64,000 nucleotides of DNA from Cellulomonas sp. GTDB lineage: Bacteria > Actinomycetota > Actinomycetes > Actinomycetales > Cellulomonadaceae. Positions 7,547 to 16,043 of the stretch are shown here, one piece after another. The notes under the pieces were generated by a model. It saw only the letters and a list, made by a program, of their open reading frames with translations. It searched no databases and was not told where the DNA came from. The position numbers and the translations under genes are program-made. The DNA lies in contig NZ_JADGMY010000023.1 of assembly GCF_015234515.1 (NCBI RefSeq), forward strand, positions 62,001 to 126,000, read 5' to 3'. Numbering within the stretch: the first letter of the stretch is position 1; each line of letters opens with the position of its first letter.

Positions 7547-8610
7547 GAGGAGGACCTCTCCGGACGTGGCTTGAGGATGACCTTGAGGGCGGACGCGTCC
7601 TGGACCTGCGCGACCGCGCGGTCGGCGTCCTCCAGGGCGCAGACGTGGGAGACCATCCAGTCCAGGTCCACGGCACCCCCGCTCACGAGCTCGGCGGCGC
7701 GCCGGCAGTCGGTGAGGTTGGACGCCGTCGTCCCGGCGACGACGAGCTCCTTGTAGTGGATGAGGTTGGTGTCCATCTCCACGGTCGGGCGGCTCTTCGG
7801 CAGGCCACCGAACAGCAGCACGCGCCCGCCGACGGCGGCGATCTCGAGCGCCTGCCGCTGCAGGGCATGGACCGGCGCGGCCGTGACGACGACGTCCGGC
7901 CCGCGGCCGCCGAGCGCGTGCGCCACCGCGGCGTGCAGGTCCTCGGCCGTCGGGTCCACGACGACGGCAGCGCCGGCCCGGCGCGCGGCCGCGCGGCGCT
8001 CGGGCGAGGGCTCGGAGCAGATCACGAGGCGCGCCCCGCGGCTGACGGCGAGCGCGACGTGCAGCAGGCCGACCGGCCCGCCGCCCGCGACGAGCACGGT
8101 GTCACCCTCCCGGACGCCCACCTTGTCCTGCCCGCGCAGCACGCACGCGAGGGGCTCGATGAGGACCGCCGCGTCAGGGCTGCTGCCCTCCGCGAGGCGG
8201 ATGAGGTTGCCGGCGGCGACCGCGCGGGCGGGCACGACGAGCGACTCGGCGAAGCCGCCGTCGAGCGTGATCCCGATGCCGTCGGTCGCGGGGCACAGGT
8301 TCTCGTCGCCCGTGGCGCAGAAGGCGCACTCGCCGCAGCCGAGATTCGGCGCGACGAAGACGAGGTCGCCCACCGCGCAGCCCGCGTCGGTCGCGGGGGC
8401 GATCTCCGCGACGCGGCCGACGACCTCGTGGCCGGGCACGCGCCCCACCACTCCGGCGTAGGCGGAGTGCTCGCCCTTGACGATGCGCACGTCGGTCCCG
8501 CAGACGCCGACGCTCTCGACGGCGACGCGGACCTCCCCCGCCGCCAGAGGCGCCTCGGCCCGCTCCTCGACGACCAGGTCGTGCGGGCCCCGGTACACGA
8601 CGGCCCTCAT
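7543..8610 (-). CDS. Zinc-dependent medium-chain alcohol/polyol dehydrogenase
   Basis: 355 residues of the MDR superfamily. Catalytic zinc ligands are visible in VGVCGTD (about residue 38) and PGHEVVG (about residue 62). A structural zinc site has four Cys within CGECAFCATGDENLC (about 96-110). The Rossmann motif VAGGGPVGLLHVA starts near residue 175. Such enzymes oxidise a secondary hydroxyl of sugars, polyols or sugar acids with NAD(P); sorbitol and threonine dehydrogenases are relatives. Both ends overlap neighbours by four bases, so it is made with the Gfo/Idh enzyme and the isomerase-like protein. Chemistry is well supported, substrate is not. Confidence 0.88.
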   Translation of the reverse strand: MRAVVYRGPHDLVVEERAEAPLAAGEVRVAVESVGVCGTDVRIVKGEHSAYAGVVGRVPGHEVVGRVAEIAPATDAGCAVGDLVFVAPNLGCGECAFCATGDENLCPATDGIGITLDGGFAESLVVPARAVAAGNLIRLAEGSSPDAAVLIEPLACVLRGQDKVGVREGDTVLVAGGGPVGLLHVALAVSRGARLVICSEPSPERRAAARRAGAAVVVDPTAEDLHAAVAHALGGRGPDVVVTAAPVHALQRQALEIAAVGGRVLLFGGLPKSRPTVEMDTNLIHYKELVVAGTTASNLTDCRRAAELVSGGAVDLDWMVSHVCALEDADRAVAQVQDASALKVILKPRPERSSS

Positions 8611-9689
8611 GACCGCGCCCCCGCCGCCGCGGCCTGCCACGACGGCACGAAGTCGGGGCCCGTCACCTCGGCCACGCGCACCGGCCGGCCGTCGAGGATC
8701 GACAGGGTCCCGGCGAGGACGAGCGCGACGGCGCGCGTGCCGTCGGCGGCGCCCACCCGCACGGGCGCGCCGTCCATGACGTCCAGCAGCGCGAGCATCT
8801 CCTCGACGTAGGCGTCGGCGAACCGGTCCCGCCAGGACCGGAAGACGGGACGGGAGTGCTGGTGGTTCCCGGCCGGGAGGACGGACAGCCCGCCCGGACC
8901 CGTGTCGCCGACCTGCACCATGCCGCCCGTGCACGTGACCTCGACGCGCGCGTCGTAGCCGTAGTCGGCAGGGCAGACGCCCGCGACGCTCGCGAGCGCC
9001 CCGGACTCGAACGTCACCGTCGCGAGCAGGGTGTCGTAGAAGTGCTCGCTCGTCACGCCGCGGTCGGCACCCTTGTGGTTCGCGACGGTGGCGTGGATCT
9101 CCACGGGCTCGGACGCCGCGAACCAGCTGATGGTGTCGAGGTCGTGGCTGTTGACCTCGGCGAGCATGCCGTTGGACGTCCGGATGTCGTTCGCCCACGC
9201 GGGCGGCAGCCCCGGGCCGTGCGTGAGCGACTTGATGATCATCGGGTCGCCGATCTCGCCGCTGCGCAGCAGCTCGGCCGCGTCGACGAAGTTGCGGTCG
9301 AAGCGCCGCATGTAGCCGAGCTGCAGTGCCACCCCGGCGCGCTCGGCCGCCGCGGTGATCTCCCGGCACTCCACGACGTTCATCGCCATCGGCTTCTCGA
9401 GGTGGACGTGCAGCCCGGCCGCGAGCGCGGTCAGGGCGAGCGCGTGGTGGGTGAACGTCGGAGTGGTGATGACGACGCCGTCGTACACGCCCCGCTCGAG
9501 CGCCTCCTCCAGCGAGGAGCAGACGACCTCGACGCCGTAGTCACGCGCCAGCTCCTCGGCGACCTCGCGGCTCGGGTCCACGATCGCCGTGACCCGGGCC
9601 CGGTGGCCGAGCCGCTCCATGATGCTGCGGGTGTGGAGCCGGCCCACCCGTCCGGCCCCCACCATGCAGATCCGCTTGCTGACGCTCAC
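8607..9689 (-). CDS. Gfo/Idh/MocA-family NAD(P)-dependent oxidoreductase
   Basis: 360 residues. The N-terminal Rossmann motif MVGAGRVGRLHTRSI lies at residues 9-23. HLEKPMAMN (near residue 95) has the Lys-Pro of the catalytic EKP motif. EVNSHDLDTISWF holds the conserved Asp and His pair of inositol dehydrogenase relatives. I chose the GTG at 9689, which has GGGGAGG five bases upstream and overlaps the kinase stop (GTGA). Family members oxidise inositols, aldoses or sugar phosphates. The pairing with a zinc dehydrogenase and an FGGY kinase suggests stepwise oxidation of a cyclic or open polyol. Substrate unknown. Confidence 0.87.
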   Translation of the reverse strand: MSVSKRICMVGAGRVGRLHTRSIMERLGHRARVTAIVDPSREVAEELARDYGVEVVCSSLEEALERGVYDGVVITTPTFTHHALALTALAAGLHVHLEKPMAMNVVECREITAAAERAGVALQLGYMRRFDRNFVDAAELLRSGEIGDPMIIKSLTHGPGLPPAWANDIRTSNGMLAEVNSHDLDTISWFAASEPVEIHATVANHKGADRGVTSEHFYDTLLATVTFESGALASVAGVCPADYGYDARVEVTCTGGMVQVGDTGPGGLSVLPAGNHQHSRPVFRSWRDRFADAYVEEMLALLDVMDGAPVRVGAADGTRAVALVLAGTLSILDGRPVRVAEVTGPDFVPSWQAAAAGARS

Positions 9690-11230
9690 GCGTCCTCCCC
9701 ACCTCGTCGTTCGCTGATGTCCTCCGCGCGCAGGCGGTAGCCCTGGACCAGGCGCTCCGTCCACCAGCGGTAGCCCTCGTACGCGGCCTCGTACGCCGCC
9801 GTGCTCGCCGGGTCCGGCAGCTCGACCTCGCCGACGGCCGACGCGTCCAGCGGCGGGACGTCGTGGCCCAGCGCGACGAGCCCGACGATCGCCGCACCGC
9901 GGGTGCCCGCCTCGATCCCCCGCACCGGGGCGTACGCCACACCGAGCACGTTCGCCTTGATGCGGTTCCACACGGCGCTGCGGCTACCGCCGCCCGAGCC
10001 GGTCACCGACCGCAGCGTCAGCCCGGGCACCGCGGCCCGGGCGGCGTCGGCGTAGCCGCGGTACTCGAAGGCGATGCCCTCGAGGACGGCGCGCGCGAGG
10101 TGGCCACGGTGGTGCTCGGTGCCGAGGCCGACGACCGCGCCGCGGGTCGCGGGGGCGACGGGCGCGATCCGGCCCGAGAAGTGCGGCACGAGCACGACGC
10201 CGTCGCTGCCGGGCGGGACCGAGGCGGCCACGGCTGCGAGGTCGTCGTAGGCGCCGGAGTCCATCGTGGCGCTCCCGAGCACCTCACGGCCGACCCACTC
10301 CAGGACCTGGCCGGCGCCGCCGACGTAGGCGAGGGAGTACCACCGGCCCGGCAGGGCCGCGCGCATCGTCAGCAGCGCGCCGCCCGTGTCGGGGGCGAAC
10401 GCGGGAAGGCACACGCCGAAGACCGCGGCCGTCCCGGCGACGTCGAACGCGTGCTCCGGCTCGGTGACGCCCGCGCCGAGCGCCCCGGCGGCGGTGTCGC
10501 CGCACCCGGCGGCGACGGGCACCCCGGGCGGTAACCCGAAGTCGTCGGCGGCCTCGGCGGTGAGGACGCCGACGACGTCGGTGCTCTGGGTGATGCGGGG
10601 CAGGAGCCGCGGGTCGAGCCCCAGGTCCGCGACGAGCGCGTCGTCCCACGTGCCGGCGCCGACGTCGGCCACCGCGGTGAAGTGCAGGTGCGAGTGGTCG
10701 ATGAACGCCTCGTGGCCCGCGAGGCCGGCGGCCCGCCCGGCGACGTAACCGGCGGCGGTGACGAAGGAGGCGGCCTCGGCGCAGAGCGCCGGGTGGGTCC
10801 GCTGCCACCACAGCATCTTCGGGCCGATGCTCAGCGTGGGGGCGCAGCCGGACGTGGCGGCGATCCGCTCGCCGTGCCGCGCCGCGAGCTCGTCGACGAC
10901 CGGCCCGCAGCGCGAGTCCAGCCACGAGTCGAACGGCGCGAGCGGCCGGTGGTCCGCGTCGACCAGGCCGACCCCGGCCATCTGACCGGCGACGGCGACC
11001 GCGCCGATGCGGGCGGGGTCGAACCCCGAGTCCGCGAGCGCCGCGCGCGTGGCGGCGGCTGCTGCGGCGTAGAACTCGTCCAGGTCCTGCTCGACGTGGC
11101 CCCCGCCGAGCCGGCGCAGCGTGACGGGGCAGGACCCCGCGGCGCGCTCGACGCCGTCGGCCGTGTAGACCCCCGCCTTGACGACGCTCGTGCCGAGGTC
11201 GATCCCGAGGACGGCGTCAGTCCGCCTCAT
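9686..11230 (-). CDS. FGGY-family carbohydrate kinase (xylulokinase-like)
   Basis: 514 residues, the usual FGGY size. The N-terminal phosphate loop GIDLGTSVVKAGVY (residues 9-22), AVAGQMAGVGLVD, the catalytic-Asp region SWLDSRCGP, AAGCGDTAAGALGAG and the C-terminal GSGGGSRSAVWNRIKANVLG signature are all present. It should phosphorylate a ketose, aldose or polyol with ATP in the cytoplasm. The nearest pattern is XylB-type (WLDSR in place of WMDTR), but the neighbours do not fit simple xylose use, since no xylose isomerase is seen. Its start overlaps the RpiR gene by 14 bases. Confidence 0.88.
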   Translation of the reverse strand: MRRTDAVLGIDLGTSVVKAGVYTADGVERAAGSCPVTLRRLGGGHVEQDLDEFYAAAAAATRAALADSGFDPARIGAVAVAGQMAGVGLVDADHRPLAPFDSWLDSRCGPVVDELAARHGERIAATSGCAPTLSIGPKMLWWQRTHPALCAEAASFVTAAGYVAGRAAGLAGHEAFIDHSHLHFTAVADVGAGTWDDALVADLGLDPRLLPRITQSTDVVGVLTAEAADDFGLPPGVPVAAGCGDTAAGALGAGVTEPEHAFDVAGTAAVFGVCLPAFAPDTGGALLTMRAALPGRWYSLAYVGGAGQVLEWVGREVLGSATMDSGAYDDLAAVAASVPPGSDGVVLVPHFSGRIAPVAPATRGAVVGLGTEHHRGHLARAVLEGIAFEYRGYADAARAAVPGLTLRSVTGSGGGSRSAVWNRIKANVLGVAYAPVRGIEAGTRGAAIVGLVALGHDVPPLDASAVGEVELPDPASTAAYEAAYEGYRWWTERLVQGYRLRAEDISERRGGEDA

Positions 11231-12131
11231 CGGCCACCTCGGTGGACACGTGCGGGTCGTCGGGCGCGGCGCTCCCTCGGAACGTCGACAGCGCCTCCTT
11301 CATCTCCTGGAGCCGCTGGAGGTGCTCCGGCCCGCGGCGTACCGCCACGGCCGTCGCGAGGATGTCGATGAGGACGAGCCCCGCCAGCCGGCTGACGGTC
11401 GGCGTGTAGATGTCGGTGTCCTCGAACGTGCGCAGGACCACTCCGACGTCGCTGAGCTCCAGGAGCGGGCTCGGCGCGCCGACCACGGCGATGACCGTCG
11501 CGCCCTTGCTCTTGCCCTGCGCCGCGATGTCGATGATCGACCGCGAGCGGCCGGTGTTGGAGATGGCGACGACGACGCTGCCCGGCCGCAGCATGGACGC
11601 GGCCATGAACTGCTGGTGCAGGTCGATGGGGGCGCTGCACGCGACGCCGAGCAGCATGGACTGCTGCAGTGCGTCCTGGGCGATGATCCCGGACGCGCCG
11701 AGCCCGACGAACAGGACCTCCTCGGCCGCGAGGAGGTGCTCGACGGCGGCCGCGACGGCAGCGGTGTCGAGCGAGCGCCGGGCGCGGTCGAGGCTGCTGA
11801 CGGTGTGGTCGAAGATCTTGATCGCGATGGCCTCGACGGCGTCGTCCGGGCTGATCGCCGAGTGCGTCACCGGCAGGCCGATCGCGAGTGCCTCGGCGAG
11901 CGCGATGCGGAAGGAGTGGAACCCCTCGAACCCGAGGCCGGTGCAGAAGCGCATGACGGTCGGTTCGCTCACGCCCGCCCGGGCGGCGAGCGTCGCCATG
12001 CTCAGGTGGACGGCCGCGGCGGGGTCCTCGAGGACCACGGCGGCGACCTTGCGCTCCGACGGGCGCAGCCGCTCGTCGGCGTGGAGCAGGCGCTCCATCA
12101 GGGGGGCAGCATCATCGGCGGTCACGGTCAT
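11217..12131 (-). CDS. RpiR-family transcriptional regulator (HTH plus SIS domain)
   Basis: 304 residues. The HTH covers about residues 35-80 (LSMATLAARAGVSEPTVMRFCTGLGF). The SIS sugar-phosphate isomerase fold follows, with VLFVGLGASGIIAQDA and VVVAISNTGRSRSIIDIA, the phosphosugar-binding loops. Two consecutive ATGs exist; I prefer the second (12131), four bases after GGAGG; the first would leave one base. RpiR proteins sense a phosphosugar and usually control the operon they sit in. The palindrome at 14665-14680 and the operator at 6060-6072 are candidate sites. The stop of the upstream dehydrogenase overlaps this start (TGATG). Confidence 0.88.
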   Translation of the reverse strand: MTVTADDAAPLMERLLHADERLRPSERKVAAVVLEDPAAAVHLSMATLAARAGVSEPTVMRFCTGLGFEGFHSFRIALAEALAIGLPVTHSAISPDDAVEAIAIKIFDHTVSSLDRARRSLDTAAVAAAVEHLLAAEEVLFVGLGASGIIAQDALQQSMLLGVACSAPIDLHQQFMAASMLRPGSVVVAISNTGRSRSIIDIAAQGKSKGATVIAVVGAPSPLLELSDVGVVLRTFEDTDIYTPTVSRLAGLVLIDILATAVAVRRGPEHLQRLQEMKEALSTFRGSAAPDDPHVSTEVADEAD

Positions 12132-13060
12132 CATTCCTCCAGGGCACCGACGAGGTTGGTGACTGCCATAGTGGTGGCACGGCGCACGCTGGGCCCGGTG
12201 TACCCGCCGAGATGAGGCGTCGCGATCACGCGCCGGTGTGCAAGGAGCGGCGACGGAGCGGGCGGCTCGGTGTCGAAGGCGTCGACGGCGTACGCGCTCA
12301 GCCGGCCCTCCTCGAGGGCGGCGAGGATGGCGTCGTCGTCGACGAGCGCGGACCGGGCGGTGTTGACCAGGACCGTCCCCGGCACCATCGTGGCGACCTC
12401 GTCCGCCCCGAGGAGAGGACGCCCCCCGGCGGGTGGCGGGCAGCTGAGGCTGACGACGTCGCACGTGCGCAGCAGCTCGTCGAGCGGCACGACCGGGACC
12501 TCGCCCCCGGTGACGTAGGGGTCGTACGCCACGACGGGGACGCCGAGGGCGCCGAACATGGCGGCCGCGCGCCGCCCCACCTCGCCCAGGCCCACGAGTC
12601 CGACGCGGCGCTCGGTGAGCTCAGCCCCCTGCGGGCGCTCCCACCGCCCGCCGCGCAGCACCGTCGACGTGACGACGACGTGCCGCAGCGCGCTCATGGT
12701 CAGGGCCAGCACGAGCTCGGCGACGCCCTGGGCGTTGGCGCCGACAGCGCGCACCACGGCCACGCCGGCGCGCGCCGCGGCGTCGAGGTCGATCGCGTCC
12801 GTCCCGGCGCCGTTGCGGCTGATGACGCGCAGGTCCGGGGCGTGCGCGAGGAGCTCGGCGGTGATCGGCTCGACGCCTGCGAGCCACCCGACGCAGCCCG
12901 GGAGGAGGTCCCGGAGGTCCTCGGCGGTCGGCATGCGTCCCGGCTGCGGGCCGACGAGCTCGTAGCCGCGCTCGCGCAGCGGCTCGAGCTCGGGGACGTC
13001 GGCCAGACCCGCCGCGGTCAGGGACCGCGGCGTCACGAGGACACGCCGGGCGGTGCTCAT
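12131..13060 (-). CDS. D-isomer-specific 2-hydroxyacid dehydrogenase
   Basis: 309 residues, phosphoglycerate-dehydrogenase-like. The NAD-binding motif VGLVGLGEVGRRAAAMFGALG lies near residue 145. The catalytic residues are in conserved settings: Arg in LVNTARSALVDDDA, Glu in DAFDTEPPAPSPL, His in VIATPHLGGYT. It should interconvert a 2-hydroxy acid and a 2-keto acid with NAD(P). In this operon it could act on a sugar-derived acid or its phosphate. There is no C-terminal ACT domain, so it is not a full-length serine-pathway SerA. Both junctions overlap by one to four bases. Catalytic class is firm, substrate open. Confidence 0.87.
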   Translation of the reverse strand: MSTARRVLVTPRSLTAAGLADVPELEPLRERGYELVGPQPGRMPTAEDLRDLLPGCVGWLAGVEPITAELLAHAPDLRVISRNGAGTDAIDLDAAARAGVAVVRAVGANAQGVAELVLALTMSALRHVVVTSTVLRGGRWERPQGAELTERRVGLVGLGEVGRRAAAMFGALGVPVVAYDPYVTGGEVPVVPLDELLRTCDVVSLSCPPPAGGRPLLGADEVATMVPGTVLVNTARSALVDDDAILAALEEGRLSAYAVDAFDTEPPAPSPLLAHRRVIATPHLGGYTGPSVRRATTMAVTNLVGALEE

Positions 13061-14013
13061 CGCCGGTTCCCCGCCGCGATCTCGCCGAGGGCGTCGAAGC
13101 GGGGGCCCGACGTCGGCATGTCGAGCGCGAAGACCTCGGCGATCACCTGCGTCCAGCCGTGGAGGAAGTACACCCACCCGTCCTCGACCCGGACGCCCGC
13201 GCGCCGGGCCTGGTCGAGGAAGACGAGGTCGCCGCGGTAGTTGAGGTCCCAGGCGACGGCGCCGTCGGGGAACCGGGCCGCGTCGGTCAGCGGCGAGCCC
13301 GGTCCGTCCTTGCCGAGGCCCGTCGCGTTGACGACGAGCGACCCGGCCGCGAGGCCCGCGAGGACGTCGTCGTTGTCGGTCGGCTGGGGGGCGTGGACGA
13401 GCTCGACCGGCACGTCGGTGCCCAGCTCGGCGTGGACGGCGCGGACGTGCTCGAGCCGGGCCGTGCTGCGGTTGGACACGACGATGCGGGACGGGCGGTC
13501 GGCGCCGCGGTGGGGCCGGCTGAGGAACCAGCTGATGGCGATGGCGGAGCCGCCGGCGCCCATGAGGAAGACCTCGGCACCCGTCTCCTGCCAGTAACCG
13601 GCCGGCAGGAACGCGTCGATCGCGAGGCCGGAGGAGATCGGGTCCTTGGCGTGGCAGACGAGCCTGCCGTCGCGCTTGGACAGGCAGCTCGTCTCGCCCA
13701 TGAGCCGGGCGAGCTCGTCGACCTCGTCGAACAGGTCGACGCACGCGGCGTAGAGGTCGATCTTGTGCGTCGTGACGAGGGCGCCGACGCTGAGCGGGTC
13801 GCCGGCGATGAACTCCACGACCCGGCGGTAGCTCTCACGCGGGGCGTGCAGAGGCAGGTCGATGCCCTGGAGCCGCACGTCGCCGAGACCGAGCTCGGCC
13901 GCCCAGCGCGGGAAGACCGTCTGGATGGACGACTTCCCGGTGGTCACGCCGATGAAGTAGAGGGTGGGGACCCGCGCGGGCGCCGGCAGGACGACCGACG
14001 ACGCCGCGTTCAC
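13057..14013 (-). CDS. Shikimate dehydrogenase-like protein
   Basis: 318 residues, AroE/YdiB fold. The N-terminal substrate region LYFIGVTTGKSSIQTVFPRW parallels the start of AroE. GALVTTHKIDLYAA keeps the catalytic Lys of the TxHK pattern. The nucleotide loop FLMGAGGSAIAISWFL lies near residue 165, and SLVVNATGLGKDGPGSPL matches the NATPxGM region in altered form. It has Ser and His changes relative to AroE and sits inside a sugar operon, so I infer that it uses a hydroxylated acid or sugar-like substrate other than shikimate. The start is GTG overlapping the cupin gene's stop (GTGA). Confidence 0.82.
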   Translation of the reverse strand: MNAASSVVLPAPARVPTLYFIGVTTGKSSIQTVFPRWAAELGLGDVRLQGIDLPLHAPRESYRRVVEFIAGDPLSVGALVTTHKIDLYAACVDLFDEVDELARLMGETSCLSKRDGRLVCHAKDPISSGLAIDAFLPAGYWQETGAEVFLMGAGGSAIAISWFLSRPHRGADRPSRIVVSNRSTARLEHVRAVHAELGTDVPVELVHAPQPTDNDDVLAGLAAGSLVVNATGLGKDGPGSPLTDAARFPDGAVAWDLNYRGDLVFLDQARRAGVRVEDGWVYFLHGWTQVIAEVFALDMPTSGPRFDALGEIAAGNRR

Positions 14014-14615
14014 GCCGCGCTCCCGTAGCCGGTGTGGCGGGGGTTCGCGCGGGTGATCCAGCCGTCAGCGCCGTCGGTCACGACGAGCTGGGACATGCCT
14101 CCCGCGTCGGAGATCAGGTCGTAGTCCTGGCCGGCGTCGGCGGCGTAGCAGAAGAGCGTGACGAACGGCTCGTCGCCCACGTTGACCGTCCGGTGCACCC
14201 AGTGCCCCGGCACGTGCACGGCGACGCCGGGGGTCATGGGGACCGCCTGGCTGCGCCCGTCGACGGTGTCCATGAGCATGACGCCGCGGCCGCTGAGGCA
14301 GTGGTAGAGCTCGGCACGGTCGGCGCGCGCGTGCAGGTGGCCGCGCGTCATCGCGAACTCGTCTCCGACGCGACCCGGCAGCAGCGTGCTCGTCCCGACG
14401 ATGAGCGCCCCCGGGGCCGACCCGTACCGGTGCTCGTCGACGTGGTAGGCGAGGCGGTCGGGGCCCTGCGCCGCGACCGCCTCGGCGAAGGCGCCGTCGT
14501 CCAGGTACACCCCGTCGAGGTCGCCCAGGAACTTGTCGTACGCGCCGGTCGCGCCGGCCATCACGCCGTCGACTCCGATGGTCAGGGCGATCGGCCACGC
14601 CAGGTCGGTTGTCAT
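14010..14615 (-). CDS. Cupin-type glucose-6-phosphate isomerase-like protein
   Basis: 201 residues. The metal-binding cupin signature is complete: MTRGHLHARADRAELYHCLSGRG supplies the His, His and Glu ligands near residues 85-105, and VHVPGHWVHRTVN gives the last His near residue 140. This is the pattern of the archaeal-type phosphoglucose isomerase family, which needs Fe or Mn. In bacteria such cupins may isomerise other sugar phosphates. It is the first gene of the eight-gene operon, with GGAGAGGGAG upstream of the ATG. The divergent promoter region with a palindrome lies just before it. Confidence 0.82.
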   Translation of the reverse strand: MTTDLAWPIALTIGVDGVMAGATGAYDKFLGDLDGVYLDDGAFAEAVAAQGPDRLAYHVDEHRYGSAPGALIVGTSTLLPGRVGDEFAMTRGHLHARADRAELYHCLSGRGVMLMDTVDGRSQAVPMTPGVAVHVPGHWVHRTVNVGDEPFVTLFCYAADAGQDYDLISDAGGMSQLVVTDGADGWITRANPRHTGYGSAA

Positions 14616-14664
14616 GTCTCCCTCTCCGCTGAGCGATGTCGTAAGGCTACAACATGGCTCCGCT

Positions 14665-14680
14665 GTGAACGCAAGTTCAC
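14665..14680. promoter_or_regulatory. Inverted repeat GTGAAC-N4-GTTCAC in the divergent promoter region
   Basis: A perfect 6+4+6 palindrome lies in the 124-base gap between the catabolic operon (start 14615, minus) and the phosphotriesterase-like gene (start 14740, plus). On the minus strand a possible TAGCCT -10 lies downstream of it. The position suits one regulator controlling both directions; the RpiR protein of the operon is the first candidate. Pattern-based call. Confidence 0.5.
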
Positions 14681-14739
14681 GCGGCACGACGCGCCCTGGC
14701 GCGTCGCAGAGCGCGCTTTCTGGTGGTACTACTACATCT

Positions 14740-15756
14740 ATGGCCAACACACGCGCCGCCGCGGCCGCCCTGCCCCCGCCTGGGAGCCCCACCGTGCGAA
14801 CGGTGCTCGGCGACAGGCCGACGGAGTCGCTCGGCCGGTGCGACTACCACGAGCACCTCTTCCAGGTCTCCCCACTGCTCAGGGGGGACGAGCTCGATGA
14901 CGAGGCGGCGAGCGGGGACGAGGCGGCGCTCCTCGTCGCGGCCGGGATGGGCGCGATGGTCGAGGCGACGCCGACCGGCCTGGGCCGCGACCCCGCGGCC
15001 GTCGCCCGGATCAGCGCGCGCACGCGGCTCGCCGTCGTGCACGCGAGCGGTGCACACCGCGAGGAGCACTACGCGGCCGACCACTGGCTGCGCGCCAGCG
15101 GCACCGCCGACCTCGTCGAGCGCTTCACGGCGGACGTGCGTCACGGCCTACCGGCGCGCGACACCGCCGACCGCGGGGACGTCGCCGTGGGCCCGTCGGG
15201 CGAGCCCGTCCGGGCGGGCATCCTCAAGGCGGGGATCGGGTACTGGCGGATCTCGGCGTTCGAGCGGCGCGTGCTCGCCGCCGTCGCCGAGGCGGCGAGC
15301 ACGACCGGGGTCGCCGTCATGGTCCACCTCGAGCACGGGTCGGCCGCGTGGGAGGTGCTCGCCGCGCTGGCGCGCGAGGGCCTGCCCGCGGACCGCGTGG
15401 TACTCGCGCACGTGGACCGCAACCTCGACCCCGGGCTGCACGCAGAGCTCACCCACGCCGGCGCGTACCTCGGCTACGACGGGATGGCCCGGCACCGCGA
15501 GGCCCCGGACGCGGCGATCCTCGACTGCCTCGAGGCGACGCTCGCCGCGGGCGACGCGTCCCGGGTCGTGCTCGGCGGCGACGTCGCGCGCCGCAGCCGC
15601 TACCGCGCGTACGGCGGCCTCCCGGGCCTGGAGTACCTGCCGGCCCGCTTCCTGCCGCGGCTCGCCCGGCGGGTCGGGAACGAGGTCGTCGACCGCCTGA
15701 CGATCGACAACCCGGCCGCCCTGCTCGCTCTGGCGGGAGCCGGCTCGCAGGAGTGA
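14740..15756 (+). CDS. Phosphotriesterase-family metal-dependent hydrolase (lactonase-like)
   Basis: 338 residues. The metal ligands of the phosphotriesterase/amidohydrolase barrel are visible: the HxH (CDYHEHLF, near residue 37), a bridging Lys in GILKAGIGYWRISAFE (near 165), His in VMVHLEHGSAAW and VLAHVDRN, and Asp in VLGGDVARRS. Natural members known so far are mostly lactonases, including enzymes that open sugar or phospho-sugar lactones. A lactone would be the product of the Gfo/Idh step, which fits. The ATG at 14740 has no clear ribosome site but a TACTAC hexamer seven bases before it, so the mRNA may be leaderless. Confidence 0.82.
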   Translation: MANTRAAAAALPPPGSPTVRTVLGDRPTESLGRCDYHEHLFQVSPLLRGDELDDEAASGDEAALLVAAGMGAMVEATPTGLGRDPAAVARISARTRLAVVHASGAHREEHYAADHWLRASGTADLVERFTADVRHGLPARDTADRGDVAVGPSGEPVRAGILKAGIGYWRISAFERRVLAAVAEAASTTGVAVMVHLEHGSAAWEVLAALAREGLPADRVVLAHVDRNLDPGLHAELTHAGAYLGYDGMARHREAPDAAILDCLEATLAAGDASRVVLGGDVARRSRYRAYGGLPGLEYLPARFLPRLARRVGNEVVDRLTIDNPAALLALAGAGSQE

Positions 15757-15847
15757 ACTCCAGCGCCGGGAAGGCAGCCTCGGACGGACCGGGCGACGGC
15801 CCCGGGGAGCCCGGTGTGCGTCGCGTCGTGAACTGCGGAAACGATGG

Positions 15848-15918
15848 AGCGGGTGACGAGAATCGAACTCGCGCTATCAGCTTGGGAAGCTGAAGTTCTA
15901 CCACTGAACTACACCCGC
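15848..15918 (-). tRNA. tRNA-Gly, anticodon CCC
   Basis: The minus strand folds as a full cloverleaf. The acceptor arms GCGGGTG (15912-15918) and CACCCGC (15849-15855 read on the minus strand) pair perfectly. The D arm has the usual AGTTCAGTGG sequence. The anticodon loop TTCCCAA is closed by TCAGC/GCTGA, and the T arm has GTTCGATTC. The discriminator base is T (15848). No CCA is encoded. It lies alone between two plus-strand genes and serves GGG codons, common in this G+C-rich genome. Confidence 0.95.
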
Positions 15919-16043
15919 GCGGCGCTCTCGCGAGCCCTGCGCCAACGATCCTACCCGGTACCCGGCGTGGTCCTTCAACCCCGGACGTGACGCCGTCGCG
16001 CCGGCTCTGGCCCCCGCGGGCCCGTGGTGGCAGGGTCAGGCCG

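Noticed and set aside
5303..7756. Very long plus-strand open frame across the binding-protein and isomerase genes
   Set aside because: It is a G+C-driven shadow: its composition is Arg/Val/Asp/His-rich, and it is antisense to three clear genes.
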